Assembly: GCF_009857135.1 (NCBI RefSeq)
Contig: NZ_CP047318.1
Location: 372,001-436,000, forward strand
Source: Streptomyces sp. HM190
Lineage (GTDB): Bacteria; Actinomycetota; Actinomycetes; Streptomycetales; Streptomycetaceae
DNA length: 64,000 bases
Direction of reading: 5' to 3'
The notes beneath the pieces were generated by a model. The model was not told the origin of the DNA. It ran no database searches and worked only from the letters and a program-made list of their open reading frames with translations. The translations under genes and the position numbers were made by a program. This document shows positions 33,732-43,489 of this stretch, in pieces. How positions within the stretch are numbered: the stretch's first letter is position 1; every line of letters begins with the position of its first letter.

Positions 33732-35048
33732 ATGCTCGCCGTCCTGCGTCACCGCACCTATCGGCGGCTGTTCGCCGCCCAGGTCATCGCGCTGGTCGGC
33801 ACGGGGCTCGCGACCGTCGCCCTGGGACTGCTGGCGTACGACCTGGCGGGCGCCGACGCCGGGTCCGTCCTGGGCACCGCGCTGGCGATCAAGATGGTGG
33901 CGTACGTGGCGATCGCCCCGGCCGTCGGCGCGATCGCGGACCGGCTGCCGCGCCGGGCGCTCATGGTGGCGGCTGACCTGGTGCGCGCCGGGGTCGCGGT
34001 CTTCCTGCCGTTCGTGGACTCGATCTGGCAGGTGTACGTCCTGGTGTTCCTCCTCCAGTCGGCGTCCGCCGTGTTCACGCCGACGTTCCAGGCCCTGATC
34101 CCGGAGGTACTGCCCGAGGAGCGCGCCTACACGCGGGCGCTGTCGATGTCGCGTCTCGCCTACGACCTGGAGAGCCTCTTCTCCCCCGCGCTCGCGGCGG
34201 CGCTGTTGTCCGTCCTCACCTATGACTGGCTGTTCACCGGTACCGTCGTCGGTTTCCTCGCGTCGGCCGCGCTGGTGGTCCCCGCCGTGCTGCCCGCACA
34301 CGCGACCCCTCCGGGGCCACGGTGCCGTCGCCGTACGGGCGTTCGCGGGTTCCTCGCCGTCCCCCGGCTGCGGGCGCTGCTCGCCCTGGACCTCGCGGTC
34401 GCCGCGGCCGGTGCGATGGTCACCGTCAACTCCGTGGTCTACGTCCGCGAGGTGCTGGGTCTGTCCGAGGGCGCCGTGCCGCTGGCGCTCGGCGCGTACG
34501 GGGCCGGGTCGATGGGGGTGGCGCTGGTGCTGCCGCGGCTGCTGGACCGGGTGCCGGACCGGGCGGTGATGCTGCCGGCCGCGCTGCTCCTGACGGTCGT
34601 CTTCGCCGGGCTGGGTGTCGTCACGGCGGCGCCGGGCGGCGGGTGGCGGCTGCCCGCGCTGCTCGGCGTGTGGGCCGCGTTCGGCGCGGCGTGCTCGGCG
34701 GTGCTCACACCGACCGGGCGGCTGATCCGGCGGTCCGTACCGGACGGGGAGCGCACGGCCGCGTTCGCCGCCCAGTTCTCCCTCTCGCACGGCTGCTGGC
34801 TGCTGACGTATCCGCTGGCCGGCTGGCTCGGCGCGACGGCCGGACTCGGCTGGACGACGCTCGCCCTGGGGTCGGTCGCGCTGGCCGCGGCGCTGCTGGC
34901 CGTACGGCTCTGGCCCGCGCCGCCCGCGGCCCATGTGCACTCCGACCTGCCCCTCGGCCATCCGCATCTGGCGGACGCGCTCCGGGTGCCGGCGGGCTGG
35001 AGCCACAGCCACAGGCGGCTCACGGACGGACTCCACGCGGGTCTCTGA
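33732..35048 (+). CDS. MFS efflux transporter with His-rich tail (metal exporter candidate)
   Basis: A 438-residue major facilitator with about 11-12 membrane helices; the family motif A region is ADRLPRRALMVAADLVRAG. ATG 33732 follows GAGGGGAG. The C-terminal tail is rich in His (AHVHSDLPLGHPHL and WSHSHRR), as in NreB-type nickel exporters that are paired with ArsR repressors. Divergence from the ArsR gene with a shared operator supports metal efflux rather than drug export. The metal cannot be read off. Confidence 0.88.
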   Translation: MLAVLRHRTYRRLFAAQVIALVGTGLATVALGLLAYDLAGADAGSVLGTALAIKMVAYVAIAPAVGAIADRLPRRALMVAADLVRAGVAVFLPFVDSIWQVYVLVFLLQSASAVFTPTFQALIPEVLPEERAYTRALSMSRLAYDLESLFSPALAAALLSVLTYDWLFTGTVVGFLASAALVVPAVLPAHATPPGPRCRRRTGVRGFLAVPRLRALLALDLAVAAAGAMVTVNSVVYVREVLGLSEGAVPLALGAYGAGSMGVALVLPRLLDRVPDRAVMLPAALLLTVVFAGLGVVTAAPGGGWRLPALLGVWAAFGAACSAVLTPTGRLIRRSVPDGERTAAFAAQFSLSHGCWLLTYPLAGWLGATAGLGWTTLALGSVALAAALLAVRLWPAPPAAHVHSDLPLGHPHLADALRVPAGWSHSHRRLTDGLHAGL

Positions 35049-35179
35049 CACCGGAACAGGCGGCGCCCACGGCGACCGTCCCGCACGCTCGGGGAGTTCG
35101 GCCCGCCGTCCCCTTCCCGGACCGAGCGGTTCGACCGGTCCGCAGCCGCGGGCCGGAGTCGAGCACCGGCCCACGGAGG

Positions 35180-35920
35180 TCAGGCGGAGCCCCCGCGGCG
35201 GCTTCGCCACCACCACAGGCCGCCGCCGAGGAGCAGGACGGCCGCGCCGATGCCGACGGGGACGGCCGGCGGCAGACCGTCGTCGGTGTCGTCCGCAGCC
35301 GGCTTCGCCGACGCCGCCGGGGTCTTCTCGGCGCCGGGGTTCTCCGAAGGGGCCGCTGTCGAGGGGGCGTCCGCCGGGCTGGGGGTGGGGGTGGGGCTGA
35401 CGAGCTTCGCGCCGGGAGCGGCGGGCTTCAGGTCCAGACGGGGCGCGGGGTGACCGTGGCCGTGCCCGTCACCACCGGAGTCGTCCAGCTCGATCCAGCG
35501 GTCCACTGTGCCGTCGCTGTAGGACTGCAGGGTCTTGAACACGAGCGACTTCGCATCGGGCAACTGCCGTACGGTGACCTCGTACTCGACGTCCTGCCCC
35601 ACCGCGAGCTCCGGTCCGGAGACCGTGTAGCCCCGGTCGGTGGCGGCGAACTTCCAGCCCCTGGGGCCCTCTTCGTAGGTGACGTCGGCGGGGTCGATGC
35701 CCTTCGGCAGGATCACCTCCAGCTTCGTGATGCCGGCGGAGGAGGACTCCGACTCGGCGGAGAAGGTCAGCTCGACGTTCTGGTCGAGGGCGCGGGCGCC
35801 CTCCGCCTCGACCTCCGCGTGGGCCGCGGCCGGTACCGCGGTGGCGACGGCGACCGCCAGTGCGGTCGCGGTGAGGACGCCGAGACGGCGCGTGCTGCGT
35901 GCCAGGGGCGGGCGGTGCAC
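35180..35920 (-). CDS. YcnI-like (DUF1775) exported copper-binding protein
   Basis: A 246-residue membrane-anchored protein. It has a signal peptide ending AAAHAEV, after which the N-terminal His would cap the mature protein, as in YcnI where it binds copper. The DUF1775 domain (35-150) includes ITKLEVILPKGIDPADV, GPRGWKFAATDRGYTVSGPE and LVFKTLQSYSDGTVDRWIEL, with the conserved Trp. A His/Gly stretch (GGDGHGHGHPAP), a Ser/Thr/Pro spacer and a C-terminal helix (VPVGIGAAVLLLGGGLWWW) follow. GTG 35920 has GGGAG upstream. A CopC/CopD partner is not adjacent. Confidence 0.88.
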   Translation of the reverse strand: MHRPPLARSTRRLGVLTATALAVAVATAVPAAAHAEVEAEGARALDQNVELTFSAESESSSAGITKLEVILPKGIDPADVTYEEGPRGWKFAATDRGYTVSGPELAVGQDVEYEVTVRQLPDAKSLVFKTLQSYSDGTVDRWIELDDSGGDGHGHGHPAPRLDLKPAAPGAKLVSPTPTPSPADAPSTAAPSENPGAEKTPAASAKPAADDTDDGLPPAVPVGIGAAVLLLGGGLWWWRSRRGGSA

Positions 35921-36164
35921 AGCTGACTCCCTTGTGCCGAAGGTGTGAAGCCTGCATTCAAGCGCAGGGCCCGCGCACCGGCCAAGGGCGGCCCGCGGTC
36001 CCGGGACGGCCGCCGGACGGCAGAACCGTCGTACGGGGCGCTGCCGTTGGGCCTCCCGTGGCGTGCGCCGCGTGGAACTGCTGGGGCGTGCGCCGGGTGT
36101 GTGCTGTTCACCACCGTCCCCACGCTCCCGTCGGCGCTTGTCAGCGTCGTCGTGCGGGCACTAC

Positions 36165-36345
36165 TGTCACCACGCCTTGGTGAACGGGAAATCCGGTGTG
36201 ATGCCGGTGCGGCCCTCGCCACTGTGATCGGGAAGTCCGGCTCCAGTCCTCACGGACAGCCACTGGGTCCTTGTGACCCGGGAAGGCGGAGCACGGGCGG
36301 TGGTACCCGTGAGCCAGGAGACCGGCCAAGGCGCGTCAACCATCC
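36165..36345 (+). ncRNA. cobalamin riboswitch
   Basis: The region ahead of cbiM shows GAAATCCGGTGTGATGCCGG, the conserved core CTCGCCACTGTGATCGGGAA and the B12 box GAGCCAGGAGACCGGCC near its 3' end, ending about 30 bases before the cbiM ATG. Such elements in Streptomyces sense adenosyl- or other cobalamins and repress when bound. It governs the cbiMNQO operon. Boundaries are approximate. Confidence 0.9.
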
Positions 36346-36374
36346 ACGAGGTGCTGGAGAGGGTCTGCTGAGCC

Positions 36375-37073
36375 ATGCACATAGCCGAGGGTTTCCTTCC
36401 CCCGGCGCACGCGATCGCCTGGGGCGTCGCGTCCGCGCCGTTCGTCGTCCACGGAGTACGGTCACTCACCCGTGAGGTCAGGGAGCACCCGGAGAGCACG
36501 CTGCTGCTCGGTGCCTCGGGGGCCTTCACCTTCGTCCTGTCCGCGCTGAAACTGCCGTCGGTCACCGGCAGTTGCTCGCACCCCACCGGCACCGGGCTGG
36601 GCGCGATCCTGTTCCGGCCGCCGATCATGGCGGTACTGGGCACCATCACCCTGCTCTTCCAGGCCCTGCTGCTCGCCCACGGCGGCCTGACCACGCTCGG
36701 CGCGAACGTCTTCTCCATGGCGATCGTCGGTCCCTGGGTCGGATACGCCGTCTACAAGCTGCTGCGGCGCTACGACGTGCCGTTGATGGTCGCGGTGTTC
36801 TTCGGCGCGTTCTTCGCCGACCTGTCCACCTACTGCGTCACCAGCGTCCAGCTCGCGCTCGCGTTCCCGGACCCGAGCAGCGGATTCCTGGGCGCGCTCG
36901 GCAAGTTCGGTTCCATCTTCGCCGTCACCCAGCTCCCCCTCGCGGTGAGCGAGGGCCTGCTCACGGTCCTCGTGATGCGGCTTCTGGTGCAGTCGAGCAA
37001 GGGCGAGCTGACGCGGCTCGGCGTGCTCGTGGCGGGCAAGCGGGACACGACGACCGAGGCGGTGGCGCGATGA
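36375..37073 (+). CDS. cbiM: cobalt ECF transporter substrate-binding subunit
   Basis: A 232-residue integral membrane S-component for Co2+ (or Ni2+) uptake. The N-terminal [13 protein letters not shown] is the family metal-binding signature (Met1-His2 backbone/side chain ligands, with a further His from the SGSCSH-like loop, here [11 protein letters not shown]). About seven helices are seen. It is first in the cbiMNQO operon downstream of a cobalamin riboswitch. Its stop overlaps the cbiN start. Confidence 0.96.
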   Translation: MHIAEGFLPPAHAIAWGVASAPFVVHGVRSLTREVREHPESTLLLGASGAFTFVLSALKLPSVTGSCSHPTGTGLGAILFRPPIMAVLGTITLLFQALLLAHGGLTTLGANVFSMAIVGPWVGYAVYKLLRRYDVPLMVAVFFGAFFADLSTYCVTSVQLALAFPDPSSGFLGALGKFGSIFAVTQLPLAVSEGLLTVLVMRLLVQSSKGELTRLGVLVAGKRDTTTEAVAR

Positions 37074-37429
37074 GCCGGAACACCAAGATCAACCTTCTGC
37101 TGCTGGCGCTCGTGGCCGCGCTCGCCGTGCTGCCGCTGGCCCTCGGCCTCGGCGACCACAAGAAGGAGCCGTTCACGGGGGCGGACGCGGAGGCCGAGAG
37201 CGCGATCACCGAGATCGAGCCGGACTACGAGCCGTGGTTCTCCCCCCTGTACGAGCCGCCCTCCGGTGAGATCGAGTCCGCGCTGTTCTCGCTCCAGGCC
37301 GCTCTCGGCGCGGGCGTCCTCGCCTACTACTTCGGTCTGCGCCGGGGCCGCCGCCAGGGCGAGGCACGGGCGCTGGCGCGGCGGGAGACCGCGAAGACGC
37401 CGGCCGAGTCCGGCGCCGACGAGGTCTGA
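37070..37429 (+). CDS. cbiN: cobalt transporter accessory subunit
   Basis: A 119-residue protein with two membrane helices ([19 protein letters not shown] and [19 protein letters not shown]). They flank an external loop containing [20 protein letters not shown], the acidic loop of CbiN that helps load metal into CbiM. The ATG overlaps the cbiM stop (ATGA). Confidence 0.95.
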   Translation: MSRNTKINLLLLALVAALAVLPLALGLGDHKKEPFTGADAEAESAITEIEPDYEPWFSPLYEPPSGEIESALFSLQAALGAGVLAYYFGLRRGRRQGEARALARRETAKTPAESGADEV

Positions 37430-37435
37430 CGCCGC

Positions 37436-38185
37436 GTGCTGCCGATCGACGAGGCGGCGCACAGCAGTCGCTGGCGCCGCCGCCATCCCGTGGACAAGGC
37501 CGTGCTCGGGCTCGGCCTCACCGTGCTCGCGATCTCGCTGCCGCCCTGGCCCGGCGCGGCCCTCGTCCTGCTGACCTCGCTGGTGGTGCTGCTCGGACCG
37601 GCCGGAGTGCCGCGTCGCCGGCTGTGGCGGGCGTACCGGGTGCCGCTGGGGTTCTGTGTGACCGGGGCGCTGCCGCTGCTCGTCCAGGTGGGCGGGCCGG
37701 GCGGTTTCGTGACCCTGGCCGAGGGCGGTCCGGTCCGCGCGGCGGAGCTGCTGCTGCGGACGTCCGCCGCCTCCCTGGGCGTCCTGCTGTTCGCCTTCAC
37801 CACTCCCCTGTCGGATCTGCTGCCGCGGCTGGTGCGGGCCGGGGTGCCCGCGCCGGTGGTGGACGTCGCCCTGGTGACGTACCGCATGAGCTTCCTGCTG
37901 CTGGACTCGGTGCGCCGGATCCGCGACGCGCAGGCGGCCCGGCTCGGGCACACCACACGGGCCGCCACCTGGCGGTCGCTCGCCGGGCTCGGCGCGACGG
38001 CGTTCGTGCGGGCCTTCGACCGGGCGGCCCGACTGCAGACGGGACTCGCCGGGCGGGGCTACGACGGCACCCTGCGCGTCCTGGTGCCCGAGGCGCGGGT
38101 CTCCGTCCGCTTCACCTCGGTCAGTGTGGTCCTCCTCGCGGCCGTGGCCGCGCTCACCTTCGTCCTGGAAGGGCCGCTGACATGA
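37436..38185 (+). CDS. cbiQ: energy-coupling factor transmembrane protein
   Basis: A 249-residue T-component with about five helices and the two coupling-helix Ala-Arg-Gly/Ala-Arg motifs (DAQAARLGHTTR; QTGLAGRGYDGTLR) that contact the ATPase. It starts at GTG 37436, six bases after cbiN, and its stop overlaps cbiO (38182-38185). Confidence 0.94.
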   Translation: MLPIDEAAHSSRWRRRHPVDKAVLGLGLTVLAISLPPWPGAALVLLTSLVVLLGPAGVPRRRLWRAYRVPLGFCVTGALPLLVQVGGPGGFVTLAEGGPVRAAELLLRTSAASLGVLLFAFTTPLSDLLPRLVRAGVPAPVVDVALVTYRMSFLLLDSVRRIRDAQAARLGHTTRAATWRSLAGLGATAFVRAFDRAARLQTGLAGRGYDGTLRVLVPEARVSVRFTSVSVVLLAAVAALTFVLEGPLT

Positions 38186-39039
38186 GCGAGCCGGTGCTGG
38201 TCGCCCTGCGGGGCGTGTCGTTCGCGTACGAGGACGGCCCGGCCGTGCTCCGTGATCTCGACTTCGAGGTGCGGGAGGGCCGCGCGCTGGCCCTGCTGGG
38301 CCGCAACGGCAGCGGCAAGACGACGCTGATGCGGTTGCTCAGCGGCGGACTCCGGCCCCGTTCGGGCGAGTTGACGGTCGAGGGGCGCCCGGTGTCGTAC
38401 GACCGCAAGGGCCTGACCGGGCTGCGGACGACCGTGCAACTGGTGGTGCAGGACCCCGACGACCAGCTGTTCGCGGCGTCGGTCGCCCAGGACGTGTCGT
38501 TCGGGCCGCTGAACCTCGGGCTGCCCGACGACCAGGTGCGGGTCCGGGTGGACGAGGCGCTCGCGGCGCTCGGCATCTCCGCCCTGGCGGAGCGGCCCAC
38601 CCATCTGCTCTCCTACGGCCAGCGCAAACGGACCGCGATCGCCGGAGCGGTGGCGATGCGGCCCCGCGTGCTGATCCTGGACGAACCGACCGCGGGCCTC
38701 GACCCCGACGGCCAGGAACGCCTGCTCGCCGCCCTGGACGGGCTCCGCCGGTCCGGTACGACCGTGGTGATGGCCACCCACGACGTCGATCTGGCGCTGC
38801 GGTGGGCCGACGACGCGGCGCTGCTCACCCCGTCCGGCGCGCGGACCGGCCCGGTGGCCGCGATGCTGGCCCGCACGGACCTCCTCGAACAGGCGGGGCT
38901 ACGCCTGCCCTGGGGCATCGCGGTCACCCGGCTCCTGCGCGAGCGGGGTCTGCTGACGGACGACGCGGCCGGTCCGCGCACACCGGACGAGCTGGCCGCG
39001 CTCGTGGGCGCCGCTCCTGCGGTACCCGCCGACGGCTGA
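38182..39039 (+). CDS. cbiO: energy-coupling factor ATPase
   Basis: A 285-residue ABC ATPase with Walker A GRNGSGKTTL (about 36-45), Q-loop LVVQDPDDQLFAASV (the ECF-type DPDDQLF), signature LLSYGQRKRTAIAG, Walker B VLILDEPTAGLDP and switch His in MATHDVDLAL. One cbiO serves the transporter as a presumed homodimer. The C-terminal ~60 residues are an extension typical of the group. A hairpin follows directly. Confidence 0.95.
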   Translation: MSEPVLVALRGVSFAYEDGPAVLRDLDFEVREGRALALLGRNGSGKTTLMRLLSGGLRPRSGELTVEGRPVSYDRKGLTGLRTTVQLVVQDPDDQLFAASVAQDVSFGPLNLGLPDDQVRVRVDEALAALGISALAERPTHLLSYGQRKRTAIAGAVAMRPRVLILDEPTAGLDPDGQERLLAALDGLRRSGTTVVMATHDVDLALRWADDAALLTPSGARTGPVAAMLARTDLLEQAGLRLPWGIAVTRLLRERGLLTDDAAGPRTPDELAALVGAAPAVPADG

Positions 39040-39040
39040 C

Positions 39041-39060
39041 CCCGGCCGCGCACGGCCGGG
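39041..39060. terminator. bidirectional hairpin between cbiO and the fucose operon
   Basis: CCCGGCCG-CGCA-CGGCCGGG is a perfect 8-bp stem with a four-base loop. It starts two bases after the cbiO stop and 21 bases before the convergent amidohydrolase stop. Confidence 0.75.
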
Positions 39061-39080
39061 CAGGGGCGTCGTCCCACGGG

Positions 39081-40007
39081 TCACAAGCGCAGGCCGTACG
39101 TGCGGACGGCGCAGCCGGCGAAGACGTCGTGGTGCTCGGCCGGACCGAGCCCCGAGACCAACGTCTGCGCCGTGTCCAGCACTTCACCGTAGTCGGAGGC
39201 GAGCCGGCAGACGGGCCAGTCGGAGCCGAACATCAGCCGCCCGGGGCCGAAGGCGTCCAGCACGGTGGCCGCGTACGGCTGGAGATCCGCGACCCGCCAG
39301 GTGTCCCAGTCGGCCTCCGTGACCAGACCGGAGAGCTTGCAGACGGTGTTCGGCAGGGCGGCCAGCCGCCGTATCTCCCCCGCCCACGGCTCCAGTTCAC
39401 CGGAGGCGACGGGCGGTTTGGCCAGGTGGTCGAGGACGAAGGTGAGCCGGGGCAGACGCCGGGCGGCCTCCACGGCCGCCGGGAGCTGGTGGGGCTTGAC
39501 CAGCAGGTCGTAGACGAGGCCCGCGTCGGCGACGGCGGCCAGACCGCGCAGCACGTCGGTGCGCGTCAGCCAACTGGGGTCCGCCTCGCCCTGCACCTGG
39601 TGGCGGATGCCCACCAGGTGCTCGCCACCCGGCCCTTCGCGCAGCCGGGCGAGAGCGTCGTCGACCTCGGGCGAGGTGAGGTCGGTCCAGCCGACCACCC
39701 CGGCGACCAGGTCGCTGCCTGCGGCCAGGGCGAGGAACTCGGGGGTCTCCCCGGCCACGGTGACGGTCTGCACGAGCACGGTGGCGGCGACGCCGGCGGC
39801 ACGCGCCTGCGGTTCCAGGTCCGCGAGGCTGAAGTCACGCCGCAGCGGGGCGAGTTCCGGACCGCTGATCCAGTCCTGGTCGCGGACGGCGAGGTCCCAG
39901 ACGTGGTGGTGGGCGTCGACGATCCCGGCGCGCCCTTCCGCGGCGCCCTCGACGCCGGTCTCCGTGGCGCCGCCACCCGAGGACGTTGCGGTGTCCGTGC
40001 GGCTCAC
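39081..40007 (-). CDS. amidohydrolase family lactonase (L-fucono-1,5-lactonase type)
   Basis: A 308-residue COG3618-type TIM-barrel hydrolase. It shows VDAHHHVWDL (metal HxH), VGIRHQVQ, LTFVLDHLAKPP and MFGSDWPVCRL (the late Asp). The family opens sugar lactones such as L-fucono- and L-rhamnono-lactone. It is the last gene of the operon; the GTG start at 40007 overlaps the mutarotase stop. Its position between dehydrogenase and dehydratase functions fits hydrolysis of L-fuconolactone to L-fuconate. Confidence 0.88.
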   Translation of the reverse strand: MSRTDTATSSGGGATETGVEGAAEGRAGIVDAHHHVWDLAVRDQDWISGPELAPLRRDFSLADLEPQARAAGVAATVLVQTVTVAGETPEFLALAAGSDLVAGVVGWTDLTSPEVDDALARLREGPGGEHLVGIRHQVQGEADPSWLTRTDVLRGLAAVADAGLVYDLLVKPHQLPAAVEAARRLPRLTFVLDHLAKPPVASGELEPWAGEIRRLAALPNTVCKLSGLVTEADWDTWRVADLQPYAATVLDAFGPGRLMFGSDWPVCRLASDYGEVLDTAQTLVSGLGPAEHHDVFAGCAVRTYGLRL

Positions 40008-40315
40008 AGTTCCCACACCACGGGCAGGGTGGCGTCGGAGCCGTCCGCGGAGTAGTCGTGGACGACGTCGAGGAGTTCGGCCATGCGGGCCTGCCAGGCG
40101 ATGTTGACGGGCAGCTTCTCCAGCTCCGCGATCATCGCCGGGTAGTCCTCGACCTCCAGGACGTGGAAGAGGTCCGTGCCGCTGCGCCAGATCGTCCACG
40201 CGCCGACCCCGGCGGCGCGGATCGCGGCGGTCAGTTCCTCGGGCACCTCGCGGTGGGCCGCCTCGTACTCGGCGACGCGGTCGGCGCGGACCCTGGTGTG
40301 CAGGGCGACCCTCAC
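40004..40315 (-). CDS. L-fucose/L-rhamnose mutarotase
   Basis: A 103-residue protein of the RhaM (DUF718) family of dimeric alpha-beta barrels, which interconverts anomers. MRVALHTRVRADRVAEYEAAH and GVGAWTIWRSGTDLFHVLEV carry the family's His, Tyr-equivalent and Trp residues. The ATG at 40315 overlaps the aldo/keto reductase stop. It would supply the anomer used by the sugar dehydrogenase. Confidence 0.9.
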   Translation of the reverse strand: MRVALHTRVRADRVAEYEAAHREVPEELTAAIRAAGVGAWTIWRSGTDLFHVLEVEDYPAMIAELEKLPVNIAWQARMAELLDVVHDYSADGSDATLPVVWEL

Positions 40316-41388
40316 GACGGCTCCTTCGGCGACGGTGATCCCTCAAGGGGCGTGTCCAGGGACAGGTCCGGCGGCGGGTCCAGGGGCGTCGTCCGGGACG
40401 TGGGCACCGGGACGTCCGGGGCGAGCAGGCCCTCCGCGCGCAGCTCGTCCCAGAGGGCGGCCGGGACGGGGGCCCTGAGCTGCTCCACGGTGTCGCGCAC
40501 CTCGTCGGTGGAGCGGGCGCCGGTCAGGACGCTCGCGACCGCCGGGTGGCCGAGCGGGAAGTGGAGGGCGGCGGCGCGCAGGGGCACGCCGTGGCGTTCG
40601 GTGACCGCCCTGAGCCGGCGGGCGCGGTCGAGGACGGGCTCGGGGGCGGGCGCGTAGTCGTAGGTGGCGCCGGGGGCGGGGTCGGTGAGGAGGCCCGAGT
40701 TGAGGACGCCGCCGATGAGGACGCTCCTGCCGCGGGCGGCGGCCGCGGGGAGCAGGTCCGTGAGGCCCTCCTGTTCGAGGAGGGTGTAGCGGCCGGCGAG
40801 GAGGACGACGTCGATGTCGGTCTCGCGCAGGAAACGGGTGGGGAGCGCGGACTGGTTCATGCCGACGCCGATCGCGCCGACGACGCCTTCGCCGCGAAGG
40901 CGTTCCAGTGCCGGGTACGCCTCGTCGAGTGCCTGCTCGGCGTGGTCGTCGGGGTCGTGGAGGAGGACGATGTCGACCCGGTCCAGGCCGAGGCGGTCCA
41001 GGCTGGCTTCGAGGGAGCGGCGGACGCCGTCGGCGCTGAAGTCCCAGACGCGGCGCAGGGTCGCGGGGACGGCGAAGCCGTTGGCCAGGTCGTCGCCGTG
41101 ACCACCGCCGTCGCCGTCGGCGGGTACGAGCAGGCGGCCCACCTTCGTGGAGAGGGTCCAGGTGCTGCGGGGGCGGCCGCGCAGGGCCTCGCCGAGACGG
41201 CGTTCGGACAGGCCGAGGCCGTAGTGGGGGGCCGTGTCGAAGGTGCGGATCCCGGCGTCCCAGGCGGCGTCGATCGCGGCGGCGGCCTCCTCGTCGGCCA
41301 CCGGCCGGTAGAGGTTGCCGATGCCGGCGGCGCCGTAGGACAGTTCGGTGACCTCGACGTCGGTGCGGCCGAGGGTCCTGGTCCTCAT
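40312..41388 (-). CDS. aldo/keto reductase (L-fucose dehydrogenase type)
   Basis: A 358-residue AKR with the catalytic tetrad: Asp and Tyr in GIRTFDTAPHYGLGLSERRL, Lys in LSTKVGRLL and His in VLLHDPDDH. It also shows the cofactor-binding segment VASVLTGARSTDEVRDTV. Members of this AKR group oxidise L-fucose or D-arabinose to the lactone with NAD(P)+. The ATG 41388 overlaps the SDR stop. In this operon it is the first oxidative step. Confidence 0.9.
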   Translation of the reverse strand: MRTRTLGRTDVEVTELSYGAAGIGNLYRPVADEEAAAAIDAAWDAGIRTFDTAPHYGLGLSERRLGEALRGRPRSTWTLSTKVGRLLVPADGDGGGHGDDLANGFAVPATLRRVWDFSADGVRRSLEASLDRLGLDRVDIVLLHDPDDHAEQALDEAYPALERLRGEGVVGAIGVGMNQSALPTRFLRETDIDVVLLAGRYTLLEQEGLTDLLPAAAARGRSVLIGGVLNSGLLTDPAPGATYDYAPAPEPVLDRARRLRAVTERHGVPLRAAALHFPLGHPAVASVLTGARSTDEVRDTVEQLRAPVPAALWDELRAEGLLAPDVPVPTSRTTPLDPPPDLSLDTPLEGSPSPKEPS

Positions 41389-42140
41389 GAGGCCGCCGGG
41401 CGGAGCCGGAGCCCCTGCATGCCGCCGTCGACGGCGAGGGCGGTGCCGGTGACGGACGCCGCGGCGGGGCTCGCCAGGTAGGCGATGGCGGCGGCGACCT
41501 CGTCGGCGGTGACGAGGCGTCCCATGGGCTGGCGGGCGTTGAGGGCGGCGCGCTCGGCCTCGGGGTCGTCGGCGGCGTCGAGGAGCCGGCCGACCCAGGG
41601 GGTGTCGGCGGTGCCGGGGTTGACGCAGTTGACGCGGATGCCTTCGCGGACGTGGTCGGCGGCCATGGCGAGGGTCAGGGAGAGAACCGCGCCCTTGCTG
41701 GCGCAGTACAGGGCCCGCTGCGGCAGCCCGGCGGTGGCGCCGATGGAGCAGGTGTTCACGATGGCCGCGTGGTCCGAGTTCCGCAGGTGCGGCAGGGCGG
41801 CGCGGCTGGTGCGCACGATGCCGAGGACGTTGACGTCGAGGACCTGGTGCCACTGTTCGTCGGGGTTGTCCTCGACGGTGCCGATGGCGCCGATGCCGGC
41901 GTTGTTGACGAGGACGTCCAGACCGCCGAGGCGTTCGACGGCGTCGCCGACGGCGGCCCGTACGGAGGCGTCGTCCGTGACGTCCGCCGTGAGGGCCTGC
42001 AGCGGCGGCGGGACGTCGGAGGGGTTCAGGTCGAACACGGCGACCCCGGCGCCCCGCGCGGCCAGCAACCGGGCCGTGGCCAGTCCGATACCGGACGCGC
42101 CACCGGTGACGATCGCGCGCAGCCCTGTCAGATCCGTCAT
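41385..42140 (-). CDS. short-chain dehydrogenase (2-keto-3-deoxy-L-fuconate 4-dehydrogenase type)
   Basis: A 251-residue classical SDR with TGGASGIG (cofactor), NNAG, catalytic Ser in [10 protein letters not shown] and YCASK (Tyr-x3-Lys). The C-terminal [13 protein letters not shown] is standard. By operon logic it oxidises 2-keto-3-deoxy-L-fuconate at C4 to the 2,4-diketo acid. The ATG overlaps the dehydratase stop. It could alternatively be the sugar dehydrogenase, with the AKR doing another step. Confidence 0.9.
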   Translation of the reverse strand: MTDLTGLRAIVTGGASGIGLATARLLAARGAGVAVFDLNPSDVPPPLQALTADVTDDASVRAAVGDAVERLGGLDVLVNNAGIGAIGTVEDNPDEQWHQVLDVNVLGIVRTSRAALPHLRNSDHAAIVNTCSIGATAGLPQRALYCASKGAVLSLTLAMAADHVREGIRVNCVNPGTADTPWVGRLLDAADDPEAERAALNARQPMGRLVTADEVAAAIAYLASPAAASVTGTALAVDGGMQGLRLRPAAS

Positions 42141-43489
42141 GCGACTTCCTCCCGTCCAGCGAGGTCGACGGCCCAGAACCCGCCGTCGGGGTAACGGTAT
42201 GCGGCGAGCGACCCGGGGTGCATGGTGGCGGAGAATCCGGGGGCGAGCGGCGCGAGGTAGTGGCCCTCGCGCAGCTTGACCGGGTCGGTGAAGTGCTCGT
42301 GGAGGTGGTCGACGTACTCGATGACCCGGTCGTCGGTGGTGCCGGAGAGAGCCAGGTAGTCGAACATCGACAGGTGCTGGACCAGTTCGCACAGGCCGAC
42401 CCCGCCGGCGTGCGGGCAGACAGGCACGCCGAACTTCGCGGCGAGCAGCAGGATCGCCAGGTTCTCGTTGACACCGCCGACGCGAGCGGCGTCGATCTGG
42501 AGGACGTCGATGGCGCCCGCCTGGAGGAGCTGTTTGAACACGACGCGGTTCTGGACGTGTTCCCCGGTGGCGACCTTCACCGGGGTGACGCCCTCTCGGA
42601 CGGCGGCATGGCCGAGGATGTCGTCGGGGCTGGTGGGTTCCTCGATCCAGTACGGGTCGAACTCGGCGAGGGCGCGGGTCCATGCGACGGCCTCGCCGAT
42701 GTTCCAGCGCTGGTTGGCGTCGATGGCGATGCGGATCCGCGAGCCGACGGCGGCGCGCGCGGTGCGCATCCGGCGGACGTCGTCGGCGAGGTCGGCGCCG
42801 ACCTTGAGCTTGATCTGGGTGAACCCGTCGGCGACGGCCTGCTTGGCGAGGCGGGTGAGTTTCTCGTCGGAGTAGCCGAGCCAGCCCGGCGAGGTGGTGT
42901 AGCCCGGGTAGCCGCGCTCCAGCAGCGCCGCCTCGCGCTCGGCGAGCCCGGTCCTGCCCTCGCGGAGCATGCGGAGGGCGTCTTCGGGGGTGAGGGCGTC
43001 GACGATGTAGCGGAAGTCGATCTGGGAGACCAGCCACGCGGGGTCGGCGTGGGCGAGCAGCCGCCACAGCGGCTGGCCCTCCCGCTTGGCGGCCAGGTCC
43101 CACACGGCGTTGACGACGGCGCCGATCGCCATATGCATCACGCCCTTCTCGGGGCCGAGCCAGCGCAGCTGGCTGTCGCCGATCAGGTCGCGGTTGAGGG
43201 AGCCGGGGTCGGCACACAGCGCGTCCACCGACCGGCCGAGGAGGTGGGGGCGCAGGGCGCCGATGGCGGCGACCTGGACGTCGTTGCCGCGGCCGATGGT
43301 GAAGGTGAAGCCGTGGCCTTGGAGCCCGTCGCCGGCGTCGGTGCGGAGCACGACGTAGGCGGCGGAGTAGTCGGGATCCGGGTTCATGGCGTCGGACCCG
43401 TCCAGTTCCCGTGAGGTGGGGAACCGGATGTCGTAGGTGTCGACCGCGGTGATCCGGGCGGGGGTTGCAGTCAAGAGGGTGCCTTTCAC
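42137..43489 (-). CDS. L-fuconate dehydratase (enolase superfamily)
   Basis: A 450-residue mandelate-racemase-type enolase-superfamily enzyme. The catalytic set is visible: KLKVGADL (KxK), [10 protein letters not shown] (metal Asp), [10 protein letters not shown] and VATGEHVQN (metal Glu residues) and CPHAGGVGL (His). Near the N-terminus, [19 protein letters not shown] and [19 protein letters not shown] are characteristic of fuconate dehydratases. GTG 43489 overlaps the upstream stop (GTGA). It removes water from L-fuconate to give 2-keto-3-deoxy-L-fuconate. Confidence 0.93.
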   Translation of the reverse strand: MKGTLLTATPARITAVDTYDIRFPTSRELDGSDAMNPDPDYSAAYVVLRTDAGDGLQGHGFTFTIGRGNDVQVAAIGALRPHLLGRSVDALCADPGSLNRDLIGDSQLRWLGPEKGVMHMAIGAVVNAVWDLAAKREGQPLWRLLAHADPAWLVSQIDFRYIVDALTPEDALRMLREGRTGLAEREAALLERGYPGYTTSPGWLGYSDEKLTRLAKQAVADGFTQIKLKVGADLADDVRRMRTARAAVGSRIRIAIDANQRWNIGEAVAWTRALAEFDPYWIEEPTSPDDILGHAAVREGVTPVKVATGEHVQNRVVFKQLLQAGAIDVLQIDAARVGGVNENLAILLLAAKFGVPVCPHAGGVGLCELVQHLSMFDYLALSGTTDDRVIEYVDHLHEHFTDPVKLREGHYLAPLAPGFSATMHPGSLAAYRYPDGGFWAVDLAGREEVA

